A DNA stretch of 64,000 nt from Pseudolabrys sp. (GTDB lineage Bacteria > Pseudomonadota > Alphaproteobacteria > Rhizobiales > Xanthobacteraceae), in the NCBI GenBank assembly GCA_029980465.1, contig JARYIJ010000001.1, positions 2,987,501-3,051,500 on the forward strand. Direction: 5' to 3'. Position 1 is the first letter of the stretch, and each line of letters begins with the position of its first letter. Shown piece after piece: positions 39,762 through 48,669 of this stretch. Below the pieces are notes generated by a model. That model was not told the DNA's origin and searched no databases. It saw only the letters and a program-made list of their open reading frames with translations. Made by a program: the position numbers and the translations under genes.

Positions 39762-39783
39762 TCTAGCTAAACTAGTCTAGCTA
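39762..39783. promoter_or_regulatory. Direct repeats upstream of vapBC
   Basis: Two 8-bp copies of TCTAGCTA (39762-39769 and 39776-39783) separated by 6 nt, each containing the palindrome TAGCTA. They lie 18 nt upstream of the antitoxin start in a 52-nt AT-rich gap, the expected place for VapB autoregulation and for a promoter. Confidence 0.5.
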
Positions 39784-39796
39784 TATAACTAAGTTA

Positions 39797-41962
39797 CTAT
39801 TCTGCCGCGCTTTTCTGATGGCCGAGTCGGCGATTGAGCGTCGCCAGCAACGTCTCGGCGGCGTCGGCGATCACCGTGCCGGGCGGGAAGATCGCCTCGG
39901 CGCCGGCCTTGAGCAGCGCGTCGTAGTCCTGCGGCGGCACCACGCCGCCGACCACGATCATGATGTCGTCGCGGCCCTGCCTGGCGAGCTCCGCCTTGAG
40001 CTCCGGCACCAGGGTCAGATGCGCGGCGGCGAGCGACGACACGCCGAGAATATGCACGTCGTTCTCGACGGCCTGGCGCGCGGCTTCGGCCGGCGTCGCG
40101 AACAGCGGACCGATGTCGACGTCGAAGCCGAGATCGGCGAACGCCGAGGCGATGACCTTCTGGCCGCGGTCGTGGCCGTCCTGGCCGATCTTGGCGACGA
40201 GCAGGCGCGGCCGGCGGCCCTCGTCGGCCTCGAACCGCTCGACCGTCTTGCGAACCCGTTCGACGGTGTCGGTCATGTGTCCTCCTTTGCCGACCTCCCG
40301 CTTGTAAACGCCGGTGATGGCCTTGATCGATGCGACGTGGCGGCCGAACACCTTCTCCAGCGCCGCGGAAATCTCGCCGACGGTCGCCTTGGCCCTCGCC
40401 GCGTCGATCGCGAGCGCCAGCAGATTGCCGTTGCCGCGGTCCGCGGCGCGGGTCAGCGCATCGAGCGCCTCCTTCAGCGCGGCCGGATCGCGCTCGGCCT
40501 TGAGCTTCTTGAGCTTGGCGATCTGGCTCGCCCGCACCGCCGAGTTATCGACCTTGAGCACATCGATCGTCGCGTCGTCCTTGGGTGGGTATTTGTTGAC
40601 GCCGATCACCGCCTGCAGGCCGGAGTCGATGCGCGCCTGCGCCTTGGCGGCGGCTTCCTCGATGCGCAGCTTCGGGATGCCGGCCTCGATCGCCTTGGCC
40701 ATGCCGCCGAGCGCCTCGACCTCCTCGATGTGACCCCAGGCCCTGCGGGCCAGATCGGCAGTGAGCTTTTCGACGAAATACGAGCCGCCCCAGGGATCGG
40801 CGATGCGGGTGGCGCCGGCTTCCTGCTGCAAGACGATTTGAGTGTTGCGCGCGATGCGAGCGGAGAAGTCGGTCGGCAGCGCCAGCGCCTCGTCGAGCGA
40901 ATTGGTGTGGAGCGATTGCGTCTGGCCCTGCGTCGCCGCCATCGCCTCGATCATGGTGCGGGCGACGTTGTTGAACACGTCCTGCGACGTCAGCGACCAG
41001 CCGGAAGTCTGCGTGTGCGCGCGCAGCATCAGCGACTTGTCGCTCTGCGGCTTGAACGGCTTCATCAGCTTCGCCCACAGCATGCGCGCGGCGCGCTGCT
41101 TGGCGATCTCCATGAAATAGTTCATGCCCGAGCACCAGAAGAACGAGATGCGCGGTGCGAACTGGTCAACGGTGAGCCCGGCCTTGACGCCGGCCCGCAC
41201 GTATTCGACGCCGTCGGCCAGCGTATAGGCGAGCTCGAGGTCGAGTGTCGCGCCGGCCTCCTGCATGTGATAGCCGCTGACCGAGATCGAATTGAACTTC
41301 GGCATGTGCGCCGAGGTGTGCGCAAAGATGTCGGAGATGATGCGCAAGCTCGCCTCGGGCGGGTAAATGTAGGTGTTGCGCACCATGAATTCTTTGAGGA
41401 TGTCGTTCTGGATCGTGCCGGACAGCTTGTCCTGCGGCACGCCCTGTTCCTCGGCGGCGACCACATAGAGCGCCAGCACCGGCAGCACCGCGCCGTTCAT
41501 GGTCATCGACACGCTCATCTGGTCGAGCGGAATGCCGGAAAACAGCGTGCGCATGTCGTAGATCGAGTCGATGGCGACGCCCGCCATGCCGACGTCGCCG
41601 GCCACGCGCGGATGGTCGCTGTCGTAGCCGCGATGGGTGGCGAGATCGAAGGCGATCGACAGCCCCTTCTGACCGGCGGCGAGGTTGCGCCGGTAGAAGG
41701 CGTTGGAATCCTCGGCGGTCGAGAAGCCGGCATATTGCCGGATCGTCCACGGCTGCGCCGCGTACATCGCCGGATAGGGGCCACGCAGGAACGGCGCGGC
41801 GCCGGGATACGTATCGAGGAAGTCGAGCGCGGCGACGTCGGCCTCGCGATAGGACGGCTTCACCGCGATGCCTTCCGGCGTCTGCCACGCTTCGCCGGCG
41901 GGCGCCGCCGCGACGGACGGCTCCGCGTAGTCGATCGTGGTGAAATTCGGAATTGCAGTCAT
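39797..41962 (-). CDS. scpA: Methylmalonyl-CoA mutase large subunit
   Basis: Adenosylcobalamin-dependent mutase that converts methylmalonyl-CoA and succinyl-CoA, 721 residues. The TIM-barrel part has [20 protein letters not shown] and the substrate-binding [15 protein letters not shown] block. The C-terminal B12 domain has the diagnostic GQDGHDRGQ (DxHxxG lower cobalt ligand) near residue 600. AAGGATCA precedes ATG 41962. It ends 52 nt before the vapBC pair. The small subunit gene lies upstream on the same strand beyond a palindromic repeat. Confidence 0.97.
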   Translation of the reverse strand: MTAIPNFTTIDYAEPSVAAAPAGEAWQTPEGIAVKPSYREADVAALDFLDTYPGAAPFLRGPYPAMYAAQPWTIRQYAGFSTAEDSNAFYRRNLAAGQKGLSIAFDLATHRGYDSDHPRVAGDVGMAGVAIDSIYDMRTLFSGIPLDQMSVSMTMNGAVLPVLALYVVAAEEQGVPQDKLSGTIQNDILKEFMVRNTYIYPPEASLRIISDIFAHTSAHMPKFNSISVSGYHMQEAGATLDLELAYTLADGVEYVRAGVKAGLTVDQFAPRISFFWCSGMNYFMEIAKQRAARMLWAKLMKPFKPQSDKSLMLRAHTQTSGWSLTSQDVFNNVARTMIEAMAATQGQTQSLHTNSLDEALALPTDFSARIARNTQIVLQQEAGATRIADPWGGSYFVEKLTADLARRAWGHIEEVEALGGMAKAIEAGIPKLRIEEAAAKAQARIDSGLQAVIGVNKYPPKDDATIDVLKVDNSAVRASQIAKLKKLKAERDPAALKEALDALTRAADRGNGNLLALAIDAARAKATVGEISAALEKVFGRHVASIKAITGVYKREVGKGGHMTDTVERVRKTVERFEADEGRRPRLLVAKIGQDGHDRGQKVIASAFADLGFDVDIGPLFATPAEAARQAVENDVHILGVSSLAAAHLTLVPELKAELARQGRDDIMIVVGGVVPPQDYDALLKAGAEAIFPPGTVIADAAETLLATLNRRLGHQKSAAE

Positions 41963-41973
41963 TGATCCTTCCA

Positions 41974-42053
41974 CCCGCTCGTCCCCGCGGAAGCGGGGAC
42001 CCAGTTCCTGGCTCTGGATTCCCGCTTTGGCGGGAATCCGCAGAATAATGACG
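41974..42053. repeat. Palindromic repeat, family D, between the mutase genes
   Basis: CCGCTCGTCCCCGCGGAAGC...GGGGACCCAG followed by CTGGATTCCCGC...GCGGGAATCC, the same two modules as elsewhere in swapped order. It lies in the 138-nt gap between the genes for the small and large mutase subunits. Confidence 0.8.
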
Positions 42054-42100
42054 TCTTCGAGTTCAAACGACCGGCCTCGGAATGAGTTTCCCGGCCATGA

Positions 42101-44035
42101 CTATGATGAGAGAATATCATAGGCGGCGCGCAAGGTCGCCAGCACATCGGAACCGGCAAAAATGAAACCTTTGACGCCGGCCTTTGTCCACGCCGCCTCG
42201 TGATCGCCGGGCCGTCCGGCGAGATGCACGGTCGCGCCGGCGGCGGTGAGCGCTTGTGCGGCCGGCGCGGCGTCGGTCTCATACACTTTGTCGGACGAGC
42301 ACAGGCAAGCGAGCTTGGCGCCGCTCTCCTTGAACGCCGCAACGAGCGCGGCGATGTCGGTCACGATGCTCTGACCCTCCCCACCACTGCGTGGGGGGAG
42401 GGGTGAAGCGGACACCGCTTCGCGGGCAGAGGATAAAAACCCGTCATTCACCACCGCCTCGATGCCGCCGGCCTCGTAGAAATTCCTGGCGAAAGTGGCG
42501 CGCGCCGTAAAGGCCGACACCTTGCCGAGATTGGCGAGGAATACCTTGGGCCGTGCGCCGGTCTTTTTGAGGATGGCGTCGGACCGGTCGCGCAACGCTT
42601 CGAACGGTTCGGCGAGCCGCATCGCGGGCAGTGCCTCGAACGTGATCTTTGCGTCGGCCTTCGCTGCAACAATTGGCTTGACGTCGAGCACGTCGACCGG
42701 CGCTTCAGTGAGGTTCGGGTAGTCGCTGGCGCCGGTCAGCGCATCCTTGCGCCTCGCGACCGCCGTTTCGCGCGCCGCGCGGGTTGCGGCGACCTGCTTC
42801 TGGATCAGGCCTTGCTCGACCGCGGCGGCTGCGCCGCCAGCCTTCTCGATGTCCTGCATCAGCGCCCACGCGGTGCGAGCAAGGCCATCGGTCAGTGCCT
42901 CGATGCCGCCCGAGCCCGCAGCCGGGTCCGCGACCTTGGCGAGGCTCGACTCCTCGATCAGCACGAACTGCATGTTGCGCGCAACACGCCGCGCGAACGC
43001 GTTCGGCAAACCGAGAGCCTGGGTGAACGGCAGCACCGTCACCGAATCCGCGCCGCCGATGCCGGCCGCGGCGACGGCGATGGTCGTGCGCAGCATGTTC
43101 ACCCACGGATCGCGCCGCGTCATCATGCGCCACGCCGTCTCGGCGGCGACGAACGCCGGTTCCGGCGTCAGGCCGCAAGCCTCCTCGACGCGCGCCCACA
43201 GTTTCCGCAGCGCGCGAAATTTGACGATGGTCAGGAACTGATCGTCGTCGGCCGCGAGGATGAAAGAAAGGCGATGCCGCGCCCGATCGAGCGTGAAGCC
43301 GTGAGCCTCGAGCAGCCGCAGATAGGCGACACCGCTCGCCAGCGCGAATGCGAGTTCCTGCGCCTCGGAGCCGCCGGCATCGTGAACGGCGCGGCCGTCC
43401 GCGCGCAGGAAGCGCGCGCTGTCGAAGCCCTTGGCGGCGAGGTCGCTCACCGTGCCGGCGGCACGCGCCGACAGGTCCGGCCAGGGCAGGAGCGCATGAC
43501 CCGTGCGCGCCATGTCGCCGACCGGATCGAGGCCGAAATCGATCGCGAGCGCCGACGCATCCGCTTTCGCGCGCGCGACGATATCGGTCATCATGGTTGC
43601 CACCGGGCGCCCGGCGAACGGCGCCGTCTCGATCCGCAGCGGAATGAAATCGAGCGTGACCTTGTCGAGCACGCGTTGCAGGTCGTCGGTACTCCCGGCG
43701 ACGACTCCGTAGCCGTGCGCCGCCGGCGCGCCCGCCAGCACCAGGGCAAGACCGGTCGCGCCGTTCTCGAGGTCGTCGAGCGCCTGGGCGTTGGCGGCCG
43801 CCGGATCGGGATGATCGGCGCGTGTCAGCACCTGCCACGGTACGGCGGCGCGGCCCGATACCGGCGCGGCGTGGCTGCGTGGATAGAGCGGCTCGACACG
43901 CAGTTCGTCGTAGGTCTTGCCGACCAGCCTTTTGTCGAAGTCGGCGCCCTTGAGGGCGGCTTCGGTCAGCTTTCGCCAGTGCGCGGCGTCGGAGGCCGGA
44001 AACTCGGCGGCGAGGGGGAAGGGATCGTCACTCAT
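42101..44035 (-). CDS. mutA: Methylmalonyl-CoA mutase small subunit
   Basis: Non-catalytic partner of the mutase, 644 residues, with a TIM-barrel region and a degenerate cobalamin-domain fold at the C-terminus (KLACLCSSDKVYETDAAPAA). ATG at 44035 follows the ribosome-site-like CAT/GCCCCCA context; a start 18 nt upstream is also in frame. Around residues 544-554 the protein carries SPLPPRSGGEG, encoded by a palindromic repeat core also seen at 1671, inside a loop of the C-terminal domain. It belongs with the large subunit, MeaB and propionate or odd-chain metabolism. Confidence 0.92.
   Translation of the reverse strand: MSDDPFPLAAEFPASDAAHWRKLTEAALKGADFDKRLVGKTYDELRVEPLYPRSHAAPVSGRAAVPWQVLTRADHPDPAAANAQALDDLENGATGLALVLAGAPAAHGYGVVAGSTDDLQRVLDKVTLDFIPLRIETAPFAGRPVATMMTDIVARAKADASALAIDFGLDPVGDMARTGHALLPWPDLSARAAGTVSDLAAKGFDSARFLRADGRAVHDAGGSEAQELAFALASGVAYLRLLEAHGFTLDRARHRLSFILAADDDQFLTIVKFRALRKLWARVEEACGLTPEPAFVAAETAWRMMTRRDPWVNMLRTTIAVAAAGIGGADSVTVLPFTQALGLPNAFARRVARNMQFVLIEESSLAKVADPAAGSGGIEALTDGLARTAWALMQDIEKAGGAAAAVEQGLIQKQVAATRAARETAVARRKDALTGASDYPNLTEAPVDVLDVKPIVAAKADAKITFEALPAMRLAEPFEALRDRSDAILKKTGARPKVFLANLGKVSAFTARATFARNFYEAGGIEAVVNDGFLSSAREAVSASPLPPRSGGEGQSIVTDIAALVAAFKESGAKLACLCSSDKVYETDAAPAAQALTAAGATVHLAGRPGDHEAAWTKAGVKGFIFAGSDVLATLRAAYDILSS
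42375..42403. repeat. Palindromic repeat core in the mutA coding sequence
   Basis: CCCTCCCC-ACCACTGCGTGG-GGGGAGGG-like inverted repeat in frame on the minus strand, coding SPLPPRSGGEG. It matches the core of the family A element at 1671-1806 and keeps the gene open. Confidence 0.8.
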
Positions 44036-44116
44036 GGGGGCAAAATGGCACATAGTTTTGTGCCGCGCAGCATTTTCCGCGCTCCGCCTCGTCCTGAGGT
44101 TTAGGAGTGAATGGCG

Positions 44117-44241
44117 CGTCCCGGGCGCATCGCAACATGGAATGTTGCGATGCTGAACCGGGACCCCGGTTCATGACGAAAGAAACCGGGACCCCGCGTC
44201 TGCGGCGCACCACTGCGTGTTGCGCCGCGCGCGGGGAACGC
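44117..44241. repeat. Dispersed ~125-bp inverted repeat, family C, copy 2
   Basis: Starts CGTCCCGGGCGC and ends with a weaker CGCGCGGGGAACGC. The middle has CCGGGACCCCGGTTC and GAAACCGGGACCCC, and a long palindrome CGCAACATGGAATGTTGCG. It fills half of the 261-nt gap between mutA and folK. The two genes share a strand, so the element is upstream of mutA's possible leader end. Confidence 0.78.
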
Positions 44242-44296
44242 AGTCACCAAGATCTGATACGCCCGTGGGGATTTCAGTGCTCTCCACCAGGGCTGT

Positions 44297-44785
44297 TCAC
44301 TGCGCCGGCAGCTTCTGGATGCCGGCGCCGTCGATCTGACGGGCCGCGTCATCGATCCGCTTGCCCGCGATGACCTTGCCGCCGGCGATCTCGGCGAGCG
44401 GCACCAGCACGAAGGCGCGTTCGAACATCAGCGGGTGCGGCAGCGTGAGATCGCGGTCCGACAGCGTGAGGTCGTCGTAGGCCAGGATGTCGATGTCGCA
44501 GGTGCGCGGGCCCCATCGTGTCTCGGCCAGCCGGTCGCGGCCGAGTGCCCGCTCGACCGCCTGCGTGCGCTCGAGCAACTGATGGGGCGTCAGCGCCGTC
44601 TCGATGGCGAGGCACAGATTCACGAACGGCGGCTGGTCCGTCATGCCCCAGGGCGGCGTCAGGTAATCCGACGAGCGCGCGGTGACCGTGATGTCCTTGC
44701 TGTCGTCGAGCATCCTGACTGCACGGTCGAGGATGGCGCGGCTGTCGCCGACATTGCCGCCGAGGGCGAGATAAGCGTCAGGCAT
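44297..44785 (-). CDS. folK: 2-amino-4-hydroxy-6-hydroxymethyldihydropteridine diphosphokinase
   Basis: Pyrophosphokinase of folate biosynthesis, 162 residues. The start YLALGGNVGDSRAILDRAV and the blocks ERALGRDRLAETRWGPRTCD and IDILAYDDL (metal-binding Asp pair) are diagnostic. It follows folB on the minus strand across 169 nt that hold a family D repeat, so it is likely the last gene of the fol operon. ATG at 44785. Confidence 0.95.
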   Translation of the reverse strand: MPDAYLALGGNVGDSRAILDRAVRMLDDSKDITVTARSSDYLTPPWGMTDQPPFVNLCLAIETALTPHQLLERTQAVERALGRDRLAETRWGPRTCDIDILAYDDLTLSDRDLTLPHPLMFERAFVLVPLAEIAGGKVIAGKRIDDAARQIDGAGIQKLPAQ

Positions 44786-44817
44786 CGGAGCTGGTTCGAC
44801 GGAGGCTGAAAAATACC

Positions 44818-44938
44818 CCGCTCATTCCCGCGGACGCGGGAATCCAGTCTTTGCCCGCGACGTGTGGCCCCTGGGTCCCCGCTGGAGCTTGTGCTCGGGC
44901 TGGCCGAAGGCCAGACCCGAGGGCGGGGACGAGCGGAG
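44818..44938. repeat. Palindromic repeat, family D, long variant, between folB and folK
   Basis: CCGCTCATTCCCGCGGACGC...GGAATCCAG, then CTGGGTCCCC, the 20-mer at 44881-44900 (GCTGGAGCTTGTGCTCGGGC), a CTGGCCGAAGGCCAG palindrome and GGGGACGAGCGG. The inserted module is shared with the copy at 27107. Confidence 0.83.
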
Positions 44939-44954
44939 GTAAACGGCCGATGCA

Positions 44955-45317
44955 TCAGCGGCTGCGCTTCAGCGTGACGCCGACGTCGCTGAAGGTCGCG
45001 GCGATCGGCGCGTGCGGCTTGCGGATCGTGACCTCGACGGCGCCGACACGCGCGAAGCGGGCGAGGATGGCGTCGGCGACCTTACCGGCCGCAGCCTCGA
45101 TCAGCTTGAACTTCTGCGCGGTGAAGGTCGCCGCCGCGACCGCGACCACCTGATCGTACGACACGGTGTCGGCGACCTTGTCGCTCCTCGCCGCCGCCGA
45201 CAGGTCGATGTCGAGCACGAGGTCGATGGTGAAGGTCTGGCCGACCTTGCCCTCGTAGGGCACCACGCCGTGATAGGCGTGCAGCGACAGCCCGCTGATG
45301 AAAATCCGGTCGCTCAT
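44955..45317 (-). CDS. folB: Dihydroneopterin aldolase
   Basis: Folate-pathway aldolase, 120 residues. The start RIFISGLSLHAYHGVVPYEG and the block VADTVSYDQVVAVAA are family-typical; the Glu and Lys active-site residues fall in FKLIEAAAGKVADAILARF and TIRKPHAPI. It overlaps folP by 4 nt. It makes 6-hydroxymethyldihydropterin for FolK, encoded after the repeat. Confidence 0.94.
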   Translation of the reverse strand: MSDRIFISGLSLHAYHGVVPYEGKVGQTFTIDLVLDIDLSAAARSDKVADTVSYDQVVAVAAATFTAQKFKLIEAAAGKVADAILARFARVGAVEVTIRKPHAPIAATFSDVGVTLKRSR

Positions 45318-46153
45318 GTCACGCTCCTGATCGCGTCGGCCACCCGCAGGGCCTGCACCGTCTCCCGGACGTCGTGGACGCGCACGATGGCGGCGCCGTT
45401 CTCGACGCCGATGAGGTGGGCGGCGAGCGAGCCGGCGAGGCGCTCCTGCGGCTGCGAGGGGACAACGCTGGCGATGAAGCGCTTGCGCGAGGCGCCGAGC
45501 AGGATCGGCAGCCCGAATGTCCTGAACGCCGCGAGCTTGCCGATGCAGGCGATGCTCTGCTCCGCCGTCTTGCCGAAGCCGATCCCCGGATCGAGCACGA
45601 TCCTGTCGCGGGCGATGCCGGCCTGCGCCGCGATCTCCAGCGAGCGTGCAAAGAAGCGGGTGACGTCGTCGACGATGTCGATGGCCGGGTCAGCTGTGTC
45701 ACGATTATGCATGACAATGACCGGCACCCGGCGCCGGGCGACCAGGCTCGCCATGTCCGGATCGCGTTGCAGGCCCCAGACGTCGTTGACGATGGCCGCG
45801 CCCCGGTCGAGCGCCCAGGCGGCGACGGATGACTTCAGAGTATCGACCGACACGGGCCGACCAAGGCCGACGATTGGGCCGAGGACCGGCGTCAATCGCG
45901 ATATTTCCTCCGGTGTATCGACCGGTTTCATGCCGCCATAGGGCCGCGTCGACTCCGCGCCGACGTCGATGATGTCGGCGCCGTCCGCAACCATCTGGCG
46001 CGCATGGGAAATTGCGACGTCCGGGGCGACGAAGCGGCCGCCGTCGGAGAACGAGTCCGGTGTCACGTTGAGCACGCCCATTACCAGCGGGCGTCCGATT
46101 TCCAGAAGCGCCGCAAGGGGTTGCGGCGCCGCGCAGGTGAGGATGTCGCTCAT
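45314..46153 (-). CDS. folP: Dihydropteroate synthase
   Basis: Condenses p-aminobenzoate with dihydropterin pyrophosphate, the sulfonamide target, 279 residues. Diagnostic blocks are VMGVLNVTPDSFSDGGRF (residues 25-42) and IIDVGAESTRPYG, with DPGIGFGKTAEQ later. It is first in the operon folP-folB-folK, with a 4-nt overlap into folB. A regulator or terminator between folP and DUF4332 was not visible. Confidence 0.96.
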   Translation of the reverse strand: MSDILTCAAPQPLAALLEIGRPLVMGVLNVTPDSFSDGGRFVAPDVAISHARQMVADGADIIDVGAESTRPYGGMKPVDTPEEISRLTPVLGPIVGLGRPVSVDTLKSSVAAWALDRGAAIVNDVWGLQRDPDMASLVARRRVPVIVMHNRDTADPAIDIVDDVTRFFARSLEIAAQAGIARDRIVLDPGIGFGKTAEQSIACIGKLAAFRTFGLPILLGASRKRFIASVVPSQPQERLAGSLAAHLIGVENGAAIVRVHDVRETVQALRVADAIRSVT

Positions 46154-46221
46154 GCCGGCATCGCTTGCGCGTGCCGCGCCGCGCTGTCAAGCGCGCCCAA
46201 GGCGGCGGTCAAGGGTCTGAT

Positions 46222-46629
46222 CTAGTGGGTGATTTTGTGCGGCAGCGTGCGCGCATGATCGATCCAGCGCACCACCACCTTTTCCGACGGCAACAACTCG
46301 ACGCGCTTGCGCAATTTGTTCGCCTTCGCCATCGCCTCCACCAGATTGCGCGGATTGCGATATTTCAGCTCCTTGACCGTGTCGACGCCCGCCGCCTGCA
46401 GCAGGTCGGCGTATTCGCGGCTGATGCCGCGCACGCGCATGCAGTCGGCCATTTTCACCCAGCGCAACAGTTGCTGCTCGCCGAGCCCGGTCTTTTTCGC
46501 CAGCCCCTTGCGTCCGCGGGCGGTGCGGGCCGCCTCGAGCAGCGCGCCGCTGGACCGGATACCAACCGACTTGAGGACGGCCGCGACCTCTTGGTCGATC
46601 CCGTCAATGTCGGTCAGCGGATAAGACAC
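46222..46629 (-). CDS. DUF4332 domain protein
   Basis: A 135-residue protein with helix-hairpin-helix-like pattern: YPLTDIDGIDQEVAAVLKS and KKTGLGEQQLLRWVKMAD, then YADLLQAAGVDTVKELKYRN. The DUF4332 family has tandem HhH-like units and no assigned function, though nucleic-acid binding is plausible. It shares a strand with folP, 68 nt before it, and may be co-transcribed. ATG at 46629. Confidence 0.8.
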   Translation of the reverse strand: MSYPLTDIDGIDQEVAAVLKSVGIRSSGALLEAARTARGRKGLAKKTGLGEQQLLRWVKMADCMRVRGISREYADLLQAAGVDTVKELKYRNPRNLVEAMAKANKLRKRVELLPSEKVVVRWIDHARTLPHKITH

Positions 46630-46660
46630 AAAGCGCTCCTAGGCTTTCAACGCGGTCGGA

Positions 46661-47023
46661 TCAAATGAACTGGCTCAGGCCGGGAATGGCCCCGACGATG
46701 GCGCCAAGCGCGTCATCGCCGATCTTTTCGCGTGTATATGCAATGATTTCCTTGGTGACGGCCTGGACCTGCCCCATGCTCAGACCAGCGCCCATCAGCT
46801 TGGAGCCGACTCCCATTATGCCGCCCATTGCGAACAGGCCGCCACCCTGCGCAGCGGCCGCCTCGATCAATGGTTCTGCGCCGGGCATGCTGTCGATCAA
46901 GGTCTGGACCTTGTCGGCCGGACCTTCCTTGCGAAGAAATTCCAGGATGATGCCAATCGCTTTTTCGGCGATCGCGCGGTCGATGCCGACTGTCGTCACA
47001 AGACGCTCGATCAGCTCGTCCAT
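46661..47023 (-). CDS. Small conserved protein (DUF2267-like C-terminus)
   Basis: A 120-residue protein from ATG 47023, preceded by GAGGGGA. Its start DELIERLVTTVGIDRAIAEK and the end DDALGAIVGAIPGLSQFI are recognisable as a family I recall from Hyphomicrobiales, possibly DUF2267-related; a glycine-rich centre (GGGLFAMGGIMGVGSKLMG) may associate with a membrane. Function unknown. It precedes the DUF4332 gene by 31 nt on the same strand. Confidence 0.7.
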   Translation of the reverse strand: MDELIERLVTTVGIDRAIAEKAIGIILEFLRKEGPADKVQTLIDSMPGAEPLIEAAAAQGGGLFAMGGIMGVGSKLMGAGLSMGQVQAVTKEIIAYTREKIGDDALGAIVGAIPGLSQFI

Positions 47024-47274
47024 GATCCCCTCATTACACCCCGCACTCATGGCAGGTTGCAGTTATCTAGAACAATGACGGCACCGATGACAAGTGTGAT
47101 GCGTGCGATTGTTGTCGCACATGTGAAACGAGGCGCGCCGACGACAGCGTGATGTCAAGAAAAAATTTCGACAACGTCGGTTGGACGAACCATGTGATGT
47201 GAGCCGTCGTCCTGTAGCTTTTCAGTGGGACGCGGCGTTGGTAGTTTCGTGCAACATCTGTTGTGGAGATTTCT

Positions 47275-48669
47275 ATGAGCACGCTCGATGCCGTTCTCAC
47301 TCGTATCGACCGGGATCTCGATCAAAGTCTCGAACGATTGTTTGCATTGTTGCGGATTTCATCGATTTCGACCGATCCGGCCTATGCCAAGGATTGCCAG
47401 AAGGCGGCCGAATATGTCGCCGCCGACTTGCGCAGCATCGGGTTCGACGCTGGCGTGCGACCGACCGCCGGGCATCCGGTGGTGGTGGGCAAGAGCAACG
47501 GTTCCGCAGCGCAAAATGGGCCTAAAGTGCTGTTTTACGGGCATTATGACGTCCAGCCGGTCGATCCGCTCGACCTCTGGAAGACGCCGCCATTCGAGCC
47601 GCGCATCGAGGAACTGCCGGGTGGCCGTAAGATCATCGTCGCGCGCGGCGCTTGCGACGACAAAGGGCAGGCGATGACCTTCATCGAGGCGTGCCGTGCC
47701 TTCAAAGCCGTGACCGGCACGCTGCCGCTCGACGTCACGGTGATGATCGAGGGCGAGGAAGAGTGCGGCTCGCGCAACCTGCCGGCGTTCGTCGAGAAGA
47801 ATGCTGCCGAGCTCAAGCGCGACCTCGCGCTCGTCTGCGACACGGCGATGTGGAATGCGGAGACTCCGTCGGTGACGACGTCGTTGCGCGGTCTTGTCTA
47901 TGAAGACGTGAAGGTCACATGCGCCGATCGCGATCTGCATTCGGGCCTGTTCGGCGGGGCGGCGCAAAATCCGATCCGCGTTCTGGCGAAAATTCTTGCC
48001 GCCATCCATGACGACAATGGCCGCGTGACGATCCCGAACTTCTACGATGGCGTAGAGGAACTGCCACCGGATATTCTCGCCGATTTGAAGTCGCTCAACC
48101 TGACGGCGGAAGAATTTCTCGGCCAGGTCGGCCTCAAATATTCATCCGGCGAGAAAGGCCGCCTGGTACTCGAGCAGACGACGACCCGGCCGACCGCCGA
48201 GTTCAACGGCATCGTCGGCGGCTATACCGGCGAGGGCGCCAAGACTGTCATCCCGGGCCAGGCGTCGGCCAAGGTGTCGTTCCGTCTCGTCGGCCGGCAG
48301 GACCCCGAGAAGATCCGCGACGCGTTCCGTCAATTTGTGCGCGAGCGCATTCCGCAGGACTGCAAGGTCGAATTCGGCAATTTCGGGCTGGCGCCGCCGC
48401 TGCAGCTTTCCTTCACCAACCCGGCGCTCGACAAGGCGCGCACGGCCCTGGCGGAAGAATGGGGCAAGAAGGCGGTCACGGTTGGCGCCGGCGGTTCGAT
48501 CCCGATCGTCGCCGACTTCAAGAGCAAGCTCGGCATGGACTCGCTGATGGTCGGCTTTGCGCTCGACGACGATCGTGTCCACTCGCCGAACGAGAAGTTC
48601 GACCTCACGTGTTTCCACAAGGGCATCCGCTCCTGGGCACGGATCCTTGCCGCACTGTCCGGCAGCTAG
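47275..48669 (+). CDS. M20-family metallopeptidase (dipeptidase)
   Basis: A 464-residue M20/M25/M40 peptidase. The dizinc motifs appear in order: FYGHYDVQPVD (His-x-Asp), RGACDDKGQ (bridging Asp), EGEEECGS (general-base Glu pair), DTAMWNAETPS and the C-terminal HSPNEKFDL. The dimerisation domain lies in the centre. It probably hydrolyses small peptides or an N-acyl amino acid. TGGAGA precedes ATG 47275. Its stop shares a CTAG tetranucleotide with the convergent tctA stop. Confidence 0.92.
   Translation: MSTLDAVLTRIDRDLDQSLERLFALLRISSISTDPAYAKDCQKAAEYVAADLRSIGFDAGVRPTAGHPVVVGKSNGSAAQNGPKVLFYGHYDVQPVDPLDLWKTPPFEPRIEELPGGRKIIVARGACDDKGQAMTFIEACRAFKAVTGTLPLDVTVMIEGEEECGSRNLPAFVEKNAAELKRDLALVCDTAMWNAETPSVTTSLRGLVYEDVKVTCADRDLHSGLFGGAAQNPIRVLAKILAAIHDDNGRVTIPNFYDGVEELPPDILADLKSLNLTAEEFLGQVGLKYSSGEKGRLVLEQTTTRPTAEFNGIVGGYTGEGAKTVIPGQASAKVSFRLVGRQDPEKIRDAFRQFVRERIPQDCKVEFGNFGLAPPLQLSFTNPALDKARTALAEEWGKKAVTVGAGGSIPIVADFKSKLGMDSLMVGFALDDDRVHSPNEKFDLTCFHKGIRSWARILAALSGS

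Noticed and set aside
39818..41965. Long plus-strand open frame (715 codons) opposite the mutase gene
   Set aside because: Composition and lack of any known motif show that it is a codon-bias shadow of scpA.
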